This document shows, in pieces, positions 9,489 to 17,727 of a DNA stretch of 64,000 nt. Below the pieces are notes generated by a model. That model was not told where the DNA came from and made no database searches. It saw only the letters and a list, made by a program, of their open reading frames with translations. Source of the DNA: Lachnospiraceae bacterium (GTDB lineage: Bacteria > Bacillota_A > Clostridia > Lachnospirales > Lachnospiraceae); NCBI GenBank assembly GCA_028694115.1, contig JAQUUB010000011.1:1-64000 (forward strand), in the 5' to 3' direction. Positions within the stretch are counted from its first letter, which is position 1. Every line of letters starts with the position of its first letter. The position numbers and the translations under genes were made by a program.

Positions 9489-9514
9489 AGAGTTTCGGAA
9501 ACGAGACTCTTTTT
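9489..9514 (+). terminator. Rho-independent terminator of the sensor operon
   Basis: AGAGTTTCG at 9489-9497 and CGAGACTCT at 9502-9510 form a 9-bp stem with one G-T pair closed by a GAAA loop. A T-run to 9514 follows. It separates the two-component operon from the importer operon. Confidence 0.8.
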
Positions 9515-9529
9515 GTGTATCAGCAAATA

Positions 9530-9624
9530 TGACAAATGTCAAATAGTAGATTTTAAATGTGACACATGCAAAATTAAAGTCGTGACATATTACAGATGCT
9601 TTTGTTTGTGGAGTTCGTTATGAT
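9530..9624 (+). promoter_or_regulatory. Probable activator-dependent promoter with TGACA half-site cluster
   Basis: TGACAAATGTCA, a perfect inverted repeat, is at 9530-9541. ATGTGACACAT follows at 9557-9567 and a further TGACA at 9583-9587. The -10 TATGAT is at 9619-9624 but the expected -35 position reads ATGCTT, so transcription should need an activator. The adjacent NarL-type regulator is the natural candidate. The TSS would lie about 30 bases before the start codon at 9661. Confidence 0.5.
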
Positions 9625-9660
9625 GAGAGCATGTTGAAACGAAAGATTTGAGGTAAGGAT

Positions 9661-11169
9661 ATGAAAGAAGAAAAACAAAACATATTGGAAATGAAAAATA
9701 TCGACAAAAGGTTTCCGGGTGTTCATGCTTTAGACAATTGTAGTTTTTCCCTTAGAGAGGGTGAAATCCATGCTCTGATCGGTGAAAATGGTGCAGGTAA
9801 ATCCACACTGGTTAAAATCATGACAGGTATCTACAGTGATTTTGAAGGAACCTATATGTTTAACGGGCAGCAAGTTCATTTTAACAGTATTAAGGAAGCA
9901 CAACAGGCTGGAATATCGATTGTCCATCAGGAGCTGAATATGATGAATGACTTGACTGTTGCTCAAAATATATTTATTGGTCGTGAGTCTAAAGGTTTTT
10001 TTTGTTCAGACAAAAAGATTAATGAAATGACAGAGAATCTAATTCGAGAATTTGATATAAATGTTAGTGCTACAGATATTTTAAGCAACCTTTCTGTAGG
10101 AAAAGCACAAATGGTGGAAATTGCCAGAGCTATGTCTTTTGAGTCTACCAAGATTCTTATCTTGGATGAACCAACCGCAGCATTGTCAGAAGCGGAAGCA
10201 GAGGACCTGTTCAAAAAAATGAAGAAACTAAAAGAAAAGGGAGTATCCATTATTTTTATTTCCCATAGACTTGGAGAAATCATGCGTGTGGCTGACAGGG
10301 TAACAGTTATGCGTGATGGAGCGTATATTGATACATTACAGGTGAAGGAATGTACGGTTGACAATATTATCCGCTTGATGGTAGGTCGGGACATTATTGA
10401 AGAACCAAAGCAACACAGTAATGTAAAGGAAAATGCACCTATTGTAATGGAAGTAAAAAATCTATGTTCTTCCAAAGTAAAAAATATCTCCTTTCATCTT
10501 AGAAAGGGTGAAATACTAGGATTTGCTGGGCTTGTTGGAGCAGGAAGAACGGAAACTATGCGTCTTTTGTGTGGTGCAGATAATAGAAGTAACGGAGAAA
10601 TAATGATTAACGGGAAGCTCACTGTAATGAAGCATCCCAAGGATGCTATTACGAATGGTATCTGTTATTTATCTGAGGATAGAAAAAGGTATGGTCTTGT
10701 ATTGGGATTGTCTGTTACAGAGAATACGGTACTTGCTTCCTATCAAAAGCTTAGCAGATTTGGTTTTGTGAAAGAAAAGGACTGTGAAGAAAAGATGGAG
10801 GGCTATGTAAAAAAGCTGAGAATCAAAACACCATCAGGAAGACAGATTGTTAAAAATCTGTCAGGCGGAAATCAACAGAAAGTCGTAATTGCAAAGTGGT
10901 TGCTTCGAGATATGGACATTCTGATATTTGATGAGCCAACAAGAGGAATCGATGTAGGTGCAAGAGCGGAAATTTATCATCTAATGGATGAACTGGTTGC
11001 ACAGGGAAAATCAATTATTATGGTATCTTCTGATTTAACGGAGGTACTCAGAATGAGTGACCGTGTAGCAGTTATGTGCGAAGGAATGATAACAGGAGAA
11101 CTATCTATTGAAGAAGCAAATCAGAATAATATAATGACACTAGCTACAAAACATGAAATCGAGGGATAA
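9661..11169 (+). CDS. Sugar ABC importer, double ATP-binding protein (RbsA/MglA type)
   Basis: 502 residues with two nucleotide-binding domains, the normal RbsA length. Domain 1 (about 9-240) has Walker A GENGAGKST, signature-like LSVGKAQM and Walker B ILILDEPTAALS. Domain 2 (about 262-495) has the usual degenerate Walker A GLVGAGRTE, signature LSGGNQQKV and ILIFDEPTRGIDVGA. It energises import of a monosaccharide through the downstream permease, with the binding protein two genes on. It overlaps no upstream gene and opens the regulated operon. Substrate is not readable from the sequence. Confidence 0.95.
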   Translation: MKEEKQNILEMKNIDKRFPGVHALDNCSFSLREGEIHALIGENGAGKSTLVKIMTGIYSDFEGTYMFNGQQVHFNSIKEAQQAGISIVHQELNMMNDLTVAQNIFIGRESKGFFCSDKKINEMTENLIREFDINVSATDILSNLSVGKAQMVEIARAMSFESTKILILDEPTAALSEAEAEDLFKKMKKLKEKGVSIIFISHRLGEIMRVADRVTVMRDGAYIDTLQVKECTVDNIIRLMVGRDIIEEPKQHSNVKENAPIVMEVKNLCSSKVKNISFHLRKGEILGFAGLVGAGRTETMRLLCGADNRSNGEIMINGKLTVMKHPKDAITNGICYLSEDRKRYGLVLGLSVTENTVLASYQKLSRFGFVKEKDCEEKMEGYVKKLRIKTPSGRQIVKNLSGGNQQKVVIAKWLLRDMDILIFDEPTRGIDVGARAEIYHLMDELVAQGKSIIMVSSDLTEVLRMSDRVAVMCEGMITGELSIEEANQNNIMTLATKHEIEG

Positions 11170-11173
11170 AGAA

Positions 11174-12160
11174 ATGGAAAAAACAAAAATCAATTTGAAA
11201 TTAATGATGTCAGGAACAGGATTACAGAAACTGATTGCAGTAGGTGCACTGGTAGTCTTATACATATTTTTCAGCATATTTGGTAATCACTTTTTAACTA
11301 CAGATACCTTTGTAAGTATTTTGGATTCTTCTTACTATATTGGATTTTTGGCGATTGGAACTACTTTTGTCATAATTACAGGTGGAATCGATTTATCATC
11401 CGGTACAGTAATGGTTGGATCAGCATTAATCGGAGGTGTGGCCTATAATGTGTGGGGATTTTCCATTGTAGGTTCTCTAGCAATCGTCTTGATTGCAGCA
11501 GTGCTGTTTGGACTTTTTAATGGATTGCTTGTAGGAAAATTAGGATTGCCTCCTTTTATAGCAACATTAGGAACACAATTTATTTCACTGGGTTACTGTT
11601 CTGTAATTGCGAAGGTACAGACACAGACGTATCCAAGTCTTACGTCAGAAGATGGATGGTTTAAACAGGTAGTATATAAAAAAAATGGATTACCAATGGG
11701 TATCATATGGCTGGTTTTATTCTTTCTAATAGCATGGGTTCTATTAAATAAGACGGTACTGGGAAGATACACCTATGCAATCGGAAGTAATGAAGAAGCA
11801 GTGGAGCTATCTGGAATTAAAGCAAATAACTGGAAGATATTAGTATACACTGTAAATGGATTCTTTTGTGGTCTGGCAGGCATCATTTATGCATCAACTT
11901 TTAGTACAATAACGCCTCAAACAGGAAATGGACAGGAAATGTATGCAATTGCAGCTTGTGTAATTGGAGGAACTTCTCTTTCCGGTGGAATAGGTTCCCT
12001 TTCTGGTACAATACTTGGTGTATTTGTAATAAGTGTTTTGAAGACGGGACTATTGTCAATGGGCCTTCCAGTACAGTGGCAGCAGGTTTTAATAGGGGTA
12101 GTTGTTATTCTTGCGGTACTCATTGATGTTATTCGGATGAAAAAAGCTAAAGCGGCATAA
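11174..12160 (+). CDS. Sugar ABC importer permease (RbsC/MglC type)
   Basis: About 328 residues with eight to ten hydrophobic segments. The family motif GGIDLSSGTVM lies in the first third and GGTSLSGGIGSLSGTILG near the C-terminal end. The start at ATG 11174 is preferred: GAGGG lies 8 bases upstream, whereas an in-frame ATG at 11153 would overlap the ATPase gene by 17 bases without a ribosome site. It forms the channel for the importer encoded on either side. Confidence 0.93.
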   Translation: MEKTKINLKLMMSGTGLQKLIAVGALVVLYIFFSIFGNHFLTTDTFVSILDSSYYIGFLAIGTTFVIITGGIDLSSGTVMVGSALIGGVAYNVWGFSIVGSLAIVLIAAVLFGLFNGLLVGKLGLPPFIATLGTQFISLGYCSVIAKVQTQTYPSLTSEDGWFKQVVYKKNGLPMGIIWLVLFFLIAWVLLNKTVLGRYTYAIGSNEEAVELSGIKANNWKILVYTVNGFFCGLAGIIYASTFSTITPQTGNGQEMYAIAACVIGGTSLSGGIGSLSGTILGVFVISVLKTGLLSMGLPVQWQQVLIGVVVILAVLIDVIRMKKAKAA

Positions 12161-12175
12161 TAAAAACGAACTTAG

Positions 12176-12222
12176 TTCCTGAATTCATTCTAGATATTAC
12201 AAGTTGTTGTGAATATCAGGAA
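12176..12222 (+). other. Intercistronic stem-loop between permease and binding-protein genes
   Basis: TTCCTGAATTCA at 12176-12187 pairs, with one bulge, with TGAATATCAGGAA at 12210-12222. No T-run follows. Such stems upstream of binding-protein genes usually protect the downstream transcript and help give higher binding-protein levels. Confidence 0.5.
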
Positions 12223-12253
12223 TTAATATAAACAATTTTAAGGAGGATTTTCT

Positions 12254-13432
12254 ATGAAAAAGAAAATGTTAGAAGTAATTCTATGTGTAGCTATGACAGC
12301 AACCATGTTAATTGGTTGTGGAAGTAATACAGCTACAACAACAGAAACAACTGCAAAAGAAGAAGTGAGTACTGAGGTTGAGGAGAAGTCATCAACAGAA
12401 GAGGCTTCTGAAACAACGCAAGAAAAAGGAAATAAAAATATTATTGTTATTTCCAAGAGTTATCAGAACCAATTCTATCAGGCAGCATTTAAGGGTGCCG
12501 ATGATGCAGCAGCAGATTTAGGTGTAACAGTAACAACAAATGGTCCTGATGCAGAGAGCAATGTATCACAGCAGGTAGAACAGGTAGCCGCAGCTATTAA
12601 TCAGAAACCAGATGCAATTGTACTGGCAGCCTGTGATCCAGCAGCATTAGAAGAAGTACTTACAAAAGCAAAAGAAGAGGGAATCCCAGTAATTGGTTTT
12701 GACTCTGGTGTTCCAGGAGATACAACGGGTGCTGTATTAGCTACTGCAGCGACAGATAATGAAAAAGCAGGTGCTAATGTAGCAGATAGTATGGTAGCAG
12801 ATGCAGATTTTCAGAAAGCAATCTTGGCTGGAACAGAAGATGCTCCAACAGTAATCGGTATTCTTGCGCAGGATGCAACGAGTGGTTCCATTACACAGCG
12901 TGTGAATGGTTTTGTAAATGAAATGGTTGCAAAATTAGAGTCACTAGACGGTTTAAAAGGATGTGTAGACGTTTCAGGACAGGAAAAATGGACAATTGCT
13001 TCGACAAATGCTGCTAAAGTAAAAATAGTTGTTACGGTTCCACCTTCAACTAGTCAGGCAGATATTCAGTCAGCAGCAAATACTATTTTTGCAACAGACA
13101 ATTTAGTTGGCGTATTTGCAGCAAACCAGGATGCAGTTAATGGTGTTATCAGTGCCACAAATGATGCAACAGACCTTGATAAGCAGTCAGGAAAATACAA
13201 AGATATTTTTGTAGCAGGGTTTGATGCTGGAAAATCCCAGAAAGATGCAGTAACAAATGGTCAATTTTTAGGATCTGTAACACAGGATCCATACCAAATG
13301 GGATATCAAGCAATTAAATTAGCGGTAGATGCAGCAGATGGTAAGACAGTAGCTGATGTTGATACTGGATCAAAATGGTATAACAAGGATAATATCACGG
13401 ATGAAGATATTTCGATTTTATTATACGATTAA
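12254..13432 (+). CDS. Sugar-binding lipoprotein of the ABC importer (RbsB type)
   Basis: 392 residues. The leader MKKKMLEVILCVAMTATM ends in lipobox LIGC (Cys at about 23), then a Thr/Glu-rich linker to about 58. The mature part is a peripla_BP_4 domain: IIVISKSYQNQFYQAAFKGA, QKPDAIVLAACDPAALEEVL, GIPVIGFDSG, VFAANQDAVNGVI, GSVTQDPYQMGYQ. It binds a sugar outside the membrane for the permease and ATPase upstream. An AGGAGG site precedes ATG 12254. A strong terminator follows. Confidence 0.94.
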   Translation: MKKKMLEVILCVAMTATMLIGCGSNTATTTETTAKEEVSTEVEEKSSTEEASETTQEKGNKNIIVISKSYQNQFYQAAFKGADDAAADLGVTVTTNGPDAESNVSQQVEQVAAAINQKPDAIVLAACDPAALEEVLTKAKEEGIPVIGFDSGVPGDTTGAVLATAATDNEKAGANVADSMVADADFQKAILAGTEDAPTVIGILAQDATSGSITQRVNGFVNEMVAKLESLDGLKGCVDVSGQEKWTIASTNAAKVKIVVTVPPSTSQADIQSAANTIFATDNLVGVFAANQDAVNGVISATNDATDLDKQSGKYKDIFVAGFDAGKSQKDAVTNGQFLGSVTQDPYQMGYQAIKLAVDAADGKTVADVDTGSKWYNKDNITDEDISILLYD

Positions 13433-13449
13433 TAACTGATTAAAAATAG

Positions 13450-13490
13450 AAATGGCTTTCGTCGTATCATAGATGAAAGCCATTTGTTTC
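13450..13490 (+). terminator. Terminator after the binding-protein gene
   Basis: AAATGGCTTTC at 13450-13460 pairs perfectly with GAAAGCCATTT at 13475-13485, followed by GTTTCATTT. The T-run is interrupted, so partial readthrough into the VOC and kinase genes is plausible; I see no separate promoter for them. Confidence 0.65.
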
Positions 13491-13553
13491 ATTTCATTTA
13501 TGAGAATCAGAACACCGATTTTTATGAAAAAAGTTAGAAAGGAATAGGAAAGG

Positions 13554-13949
13554 ATGAAAATCATCGGAGTAGATCATTTTACAATCAATGTCTTTTCAAT
13601 GGAAAAAAGTATTCAGTTTTATGAAGAAATCATGCAACTTGAAAAGGAAGAACAAGTGGACATGGGTGACCACATAATCCAGTATTTTAAGATAGACGTT
13701 AGCAACACACTAGAATTAATTAAATATAATTACAAAACGGATAGGATTGCAGGAAAAGCTGATAATCAGGGAATATATCGTCATTTAGCCATTTGTGTAG
13801 ATAATATAGAAGATGCTTTTCTTCAAATAGAGAAGAGCCCAGATGTTAAAATGCTGATGAGCCCAGCTGACTGTCCGAAATTAAAATTTAAAAATTTTTT
13901 GTTTCGTGATCCGAATGGAGTGGAAATAGAAATAGTGGAGCGATATTAA
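13554..13949 (+). CDS. VOC-superfamily (glyoxalase/dioxygenase fold) protein
   Basis: 131 residues, a single two-module VOC domain. Candidate metal ligands sit in the expected places: His8 in GVDHFTINV, Glu in LELIKY, His in YRHLAICVDN and Glu in NGVEIEIVE. The family includes lyases, isomerases, epimerases and dioxygenases; a sugar-related isomerase or epimerase would fit the neighbours but is not proven. It precedes the PfkB kinase by 48 bases. ATG 13554 has AGGAAAGG just upstream. Confidence 0.8.
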   Translation: MKIIGVDHFTINVFSMEKSIQFYEEIMQLEKEEQVDMGDHIIQYFKIDVSNTLELIKYNYKTDRIAGKADNQGIYRHLAICVDNIEDAFLQIEKSPDVKMLMSPADCPKLKFKNFLFRDPNGVEIEIVERY

Positions 13950-13997
13950 TTTATTTAAAGTGGAAAAAATGATGTAAATAATGCGAGGAGGTAGGAT

Positions 13998-14984
13998 ATG
14001 AAAAAATATGATGTAATTGCATTAGGTGAGTTATTAATTGATTTTACTATGAATGGGGTGTCAGAGCAGCATAATAGTTTGTTTGAAGCAAATCCGGGAG
14101 GAGCTCCCTGTAATGTTTTAGCTATGTTAACAAAAATGAATAAGAGTACTGCCTTTATCGGTAAAGTAGGAAATGATATGTTTGGAAAACAATTAGAGGA
14201 TACGCTAGTTAAAATCGGAATTAATACGGAAAATCTGGTGAAATCGAAAGAAGTGCGTACGACGTTGGCTTTTGTTCATACGGCGTCGGATGGAGACCGA
14301 TCTTTCTCATTTTATCGAAATCCAGGTGCAGATATGATGCTGAGAAAAGAGGACATAAAAAAAGAATTATTTGAAGATGCAAGAATATTTCATTTTGGGA
14401 CGCTGTCTATGACAGATGAGTTAGTGAAGGATGCGACGAAAAGGGCAATTACATATGCAAAGGATAGGAATATGCTGATATCGTTTGATCCGAATCTAAG
14501 ACCACCGCTATGGAAAAACATAGAAGAAGCAAAAGTGGCTATGGATTATGGTATGCGTATGTGTAGTGTTTTAAAAATTTCAGATGATGAAATTGAGTTT
14601 TTTACTGGTGAACAGGATTTTGAAAAGGGAATTAAATTTTTACAGGATTCTTATCATATCCCATTGATTTGCCTGACATTAGGGAAGCAAGGAAGTATCG
14701 CTTATACGTATAATAGCAGGGTAAAAAAAGCAGGATTTTCGCAAGGAGTTGTGATTGATACAACAGGAGCCGGCGATACATTTATGGGTTGTATATTAAA
14801 TTATATTTTAGATAAGGAAACAATTGATTTAGAGGAGGAACAGTTATTAGAAATGCTGACATTTGCGAATGCAGCAGCTTCGATGATAACAACTAAAAGA
14901 GGGGCGCTGCGAGTTATGCCAGAGAAAGAAGAAGTTGAAAGCTTCTTGAACAGGTACAATTCTTTTACAGGGAAAATCAGTTGA
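13998..14984 (+). CDS. PfkB-family carbohydrate kinase, fructokinase-like
   Basis: 328 residues. PfkB signature 1 is seen as NPGGAPCNVLAML near residue 32, and signature 2 as DTTGAGDTFMGCIL near 253, containing the catalytic Asp of GAGD. FDPNLRPPLW and DDEIEFFTG match fructokinases of the ScrK group. It should phosphorylate an imported ketose or related sugar with ATP in the cytoplasm. It follows the importer operon and faces the ROK gene. The ribosome site is GGAGG before ATG 13998. The last codons and the stop lie inside a 15-bp hairpin. Confidence 0.88.
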   Translation: MKKYDVIALGELLIDFTMNGVSEQHNSLFEANPGGAPCNVLAMLTKMNKSTAFIGKVGNDMFGKQLEDTLVKIGINTENLVKSKEVRTTLAFVHTASDGDRSFSFYRNPGADMMLRKEDIKKELFEDARIFHFGTLSMTDELVKDATKRAITYAKDRNMLISFDPNLRPPLWKNIEEAKVAMDYGMRMCSVLKISDDEIEFFTGEQDFEKGIKFLQDSYHIPLICLTLGKQGSIAYTYNSRVKKAGFSQGVVIDTTGAGDTFMGCILNYILDKETIDLEEEQLLEMLTFANAAASMITTKRGALRVMPEKEEVESFLNRYNSFTGKIS

Positions 14985-14996
14985 TTTTCCCTGTAA
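14965..14996. terminator. Perfect 15-bp inverted repeat covering the kinase stop codon
   Basis: TTACAGGGAAAATCA at 14965-14979 is exactly complementary to TGATTTTCCCTGTAA at 14982-14996. The kinase stop TGA is at 14982-14984, inside the stem. No T-run follows on the plus strand, so it may act as an RNA end-protector or a non-canonical terminator between convergent genes. Confidence 0.5.
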
Positions 14997-15064
14997 CCTA
15001 ACTATTAAAATAAGTTTTATAAGGAATAATTGGATATTTGAATAGAAACGATAGTGTCCATGTT

Positions 15065-16282
15065 TTATTGATATACATCCAGCGAATAATTTAGAATATA
15101 ATCTGTAGCAATGGCAGCAGCTCCGTAAAGGATAGAATCAGTTTCGAGACTTTCTAGGCGAATTGTGGTGTGTTCATATAATTCGGAAATAACACGATTT
15201 TTTACAATACGATTCACGGTTTCTAAAAGAAAAGAACCAGCCCGTGTCATTTGATCACCCAGAATAATAATATCCGGATTACAGGTGTAGATAAAATTAA
15301 TAACACCATAGCCGATATATTCGCAAGCTTCTTTTATGATGTCATGTGCTAGTTTATCTCCTTTTTCAAATTCATTAAAAATATCATAGTAGGTTAATTC
15401 TTTGTATTGGTTTAAACCGCTTTCGGGGTGGCAAACTAGTAATTTTTTTGCTTTTTTTATAATGGCAGTAGTAGAACAGTATTGTTCTAGACAACCACGA
15501 TTACCACATCTACATAACTCGCCATTCAAATCCATACTGATATGTCCAATTTCAATAGAAGTACCAAGAGAACCTTCAAAGAGATGATCATCAATGATAA
15601 GCCCTCCGCTAATTTCTTCCCCTAAGAGTATATAACCTAAACTGTGAGTACTTTTGGAAGAATTAGAAGACCACCAGTGAGCTAATGTTGCGGCATTTAC
15701 ATCGTGAATAGTAAATACAGGAAGATTAAATTTCGCTTCTAAAGTTTTTTTGGGAGAAAAGGATGTCCAATCGTGAAATTCTGTAGATAAAGCAATTTTG
15801 TTAAGTTTCTTCAAATAAGGACCAGGGATGGCAACACCAATGGCCATAATGTTATCATATGCAGTCATATATTCACCAATAATGGCGATAGTATGCTGAA
15901 ATGATACATCAAGAGTCTTTTGCTCAGTGATACGAAAAGTATTTTTTGTGTAAAGATGTCCACTAATATCAAAAACACCAACACTAATGGAGCTACGAGA
16001 GAATTTTAAAGCAATCACCTTTCCAGAGTCTCCATTTAGTTGTAGACCGATACTTTTTCTGCCTCGTTCATTGCACTCTAGGTTACCAGTTTCTCTTAAA
16101 ATATTAGAATGGATTAAGGAAGCAACAATTTTGGTTATACTTGCCTGTGTTAATCCTGTAGCCTTAGCTAATTCTACACGGGAACAAATTTTCCGTTCAC
16201 GAATAATTTTAAGAATAAGTGCAGAATTCATTCGTAGGATGTCATTGTTTTTTGCACCCTGCACTTCGTATTTCATCTTCAT
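15065..16282 (-). CDS. ROK-family transcriptional repressor (XylR/NagC type)
   Basis: 405 residues. An N-terminal winged helix-turn-helix at about 15-75 (ILKIIRERKICSRVELAKATGLTQASITKIVASLI) precedes a ROK kinase-fold domain. The ROK zinc site is visible as CRCGNRGCLEQYCS. The family responds to sugars or sugar phosphates and represses uptake operons. It is divergent from the importer at 16698 and convergent with the sugar kinase, so either could be a target. ATG 16282 has AGGTGA just upstream. Confidence 0.9.
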   Translation of the reverse strand: MKMKYEVQGAKNNDILRMNSALILKIIRERKICSRVELAKATGLTQASITKIVASLIHSNILRETGNLECNERGRKSIGLQLNGDSGKVIALKFSRSSISVGVFDISGHLYTKNTFRITEQKTLDVSFQHTIAIIGEYMTAYDNIMAIGVAIPGPYLKKLNKIALSTEFHDWTSFSPKKTLEAKFNLPVFTIHDVNAATLAHWWSSNSSKSTHSLGYILLGEEISGGLIIDDHLFEGSLGTSIEIGHISMDLNGELCRCGNRGCLEQYCSTTAIIKKAKKLLVCHPESGLNQYKELTYYDIFNEFEKGDKLAHDIIKEACEYIGYGVINFIYTCNPDIIILGDQMTRAGSFLLETVNRIVKNRVISELYEHTTIRLESLETDSILYGAAAIATDYILNYSLDVYQ

Positions 16283-16363
16283 CGGTCACCTCTTGATTGT
16301 ATTTACTCGTAAGTTGAATGTTTTTTTGTTAGCTATTTGATTATGAGTTACTTGTGTATTTCT

Positions 16364-16392
16364 ATTTTAATGTGTTGATTCTAATAAATCAA
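16364..16392 (-). promoter_or_regulatory. Promoter of the ROK regulator with overlapping palindrome
   Basis: On the minus strand TTGATT (16392-16387) and TAAAAT (16369-16364) are spaced 17 bp. The -35 is one arm of the inverted repeat TTGATT-6-AATCAA at 16375-16392, a reasonable autoregulatory operator for the ROK protein. The rest of the 415-base AT-rich gap, apart from the opposing promoter at 16598, shows no gene. Confidence 0.5.
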
Positions 16393-16597
16393 GAATTACT
16401 TTTATAAATCAATAATTAATTAACAAGACTAATGAATAAATAATAAATAGTTAAAATTAATTTAATGCAATTGTATACAATGACATAATATCTATTAATA
16501 TATATACAATATACATAAAACAAATAAAAGAATACAAACAAATTAATGGATAATACTGTTAATAAATAACAAAAAAATAAATATAGAAAATGATTTA

Positions 16598-16626
16598 TTG
16601 ACATAATTTACAAAAATCAATATAAT
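16598..16626 (+). promoter_or_regulatory. Consensus promoter of the second Rbs-type importer operon
   Basis: TTGACA at 16598-16603 and TATAAT at 16621-16626 are separated by exactly 17 bp, both perfect sigma-A boxes. The start codon is at 16698. Such a strong promoter next to a divergent ROK gene suggests repression. The nearby sequence is so AT-rich that the operator cannot be singled out. Confidence 0.75.
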
Positions 16627-16697
16627 TAACACATATAAGTAATTAATTCAAACAGAAAGTATTTAAAAGAGAGATGAGAATTGTTAAGGAGGACATT

Positions 16698-17666
16698 ATG
16701 ATTCAAGAGAAGAGTAGAAAAAATATGATTACCACAGAAAGGTTGAAATCATTGGGCGTGCTTTGGGCACTGCTAGCTTTATGCTTGATTGCATCCGCGA
16801 TTTCACCTAATTTTAGATCCGTAAGTAATTTGATTAATGTAGTAAGAAATATATCTATTAATGGAATTATTGCAATCGGTATGTCGTTTGTTATATTGAC
16901 TGGTGGTATTGATTTATCGGTTGGGGCAACTGTGAATGTGGTTGCATCAGTTGTTGCAATTTGCTTTATTAATGGAGTGTCGCCAGTAATGGCTTGTGTT
17001 ATCGGTATATTATGTGGAGCCGGTATTGGGTGTATAAATGGTATTGGCATAACAAAAGGAAACGTAGCACCATTTATTATGACATTGGGAACAGTAACAG
17101 CATTTTCTGGTCTGGCTATGTACATAACAGGTGGCGCACCACAAAGTTGGAGAAAAAGTAATGTAGAATTTGAATTTTTAGGAAGAGGATCTATTGGTGG
17201 TATCCCGACTCCGATTTTTGTATTTGTTGCAATGATTATTATTGCATTTATCATTTTGAAGTACACTGTATTTGGTAGAAATGTATATGCAATTGGTGAT
17301 AGCCGAGAGGCAGCTAGACTGAGCGGAATTAATGTTCATAAGGTGGAAATTATAGTTTATACCATTAGTGGTATTATGGCAGGCATTTCATCATTAGTTT
17401 TAATGTCTAGATTGGGTGTAGGAGAGCCTACCTCAGGGGATGGATGTGAACTTGATGCAATTGCAATGGTTGTTATTGGTGGTATTAGCTCAAGTGGAGG
17501 TTCGGGAAGTGTACTAGGGACTGTAGTTGGTGCGGCACTCTTATCTGTGTTGGCCAATCTGTTAAATCTTGTGGGGATTTCACCATTTGTACAGAAGATT
17601 GTAAAAGGATGTATCATTATCGCGGCTGTATTACTTGAAAGATTTACAAAGAAACAAAAAGCTTAA
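16698..17666 (+). CDS. Sugar ABC importer permease (RbsC type), second system
   Basis: About 322 residues from ATG 16698, which has AAGGAGG 5 bases upstream; an in-frame ATG at 16674 lacks a site. Eight or more membrane segments are present. RbsC motifs are GGIDLSVGATVN and GGISSSGGSGSVLGTVVG. It is the first gene of a permease, binding protein, ATPase operon, an order different from the first importer. Adjacent ROK regulator suggests a monosaccharide or its derivative. Confidence 0.93.
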   Translation: MIQEKSRKNMITTERLKSLGVLWALLALCLIASAISPNFRSVSNLINVVRNISINGIIAIGMSFVILTGGIDLSVGATVNVVASVVAICFINGVSPVMACVIGILCGAGIGCINGIGITKGNVAPFIMTLGTVTAFSGLAMYITGGAPQSWRKSNVEFEFLGRGSIGGIPTPIFVFVAMIIIAFIILKYTVFGRNVYAIGDSREAARLSGINVHKVEIIVYTISGIMAGISSLVLMSRLGVGEPTSGDGCELDAIAMVVIGGISSSGGSGSVLGTVVGAALLSVLANLLNLVGISPFVQKIVKGCIIIAAVLLERFTKKQKA

Positions 17667-17727
17667 TTCACCCATGGGTGTTTAAGAATAAACTATTAAA
17701 TGTAAAGAAAAGGGAGGAAGTAAAGAA

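Noticed and set aside
17669..17680. Perfect 12-bp palindrome CACCCATGGGTG after a permease stop as an operator
   Set aside because: No promoter lies beside it and it is a single isolated copy; recorded only as an oddity.
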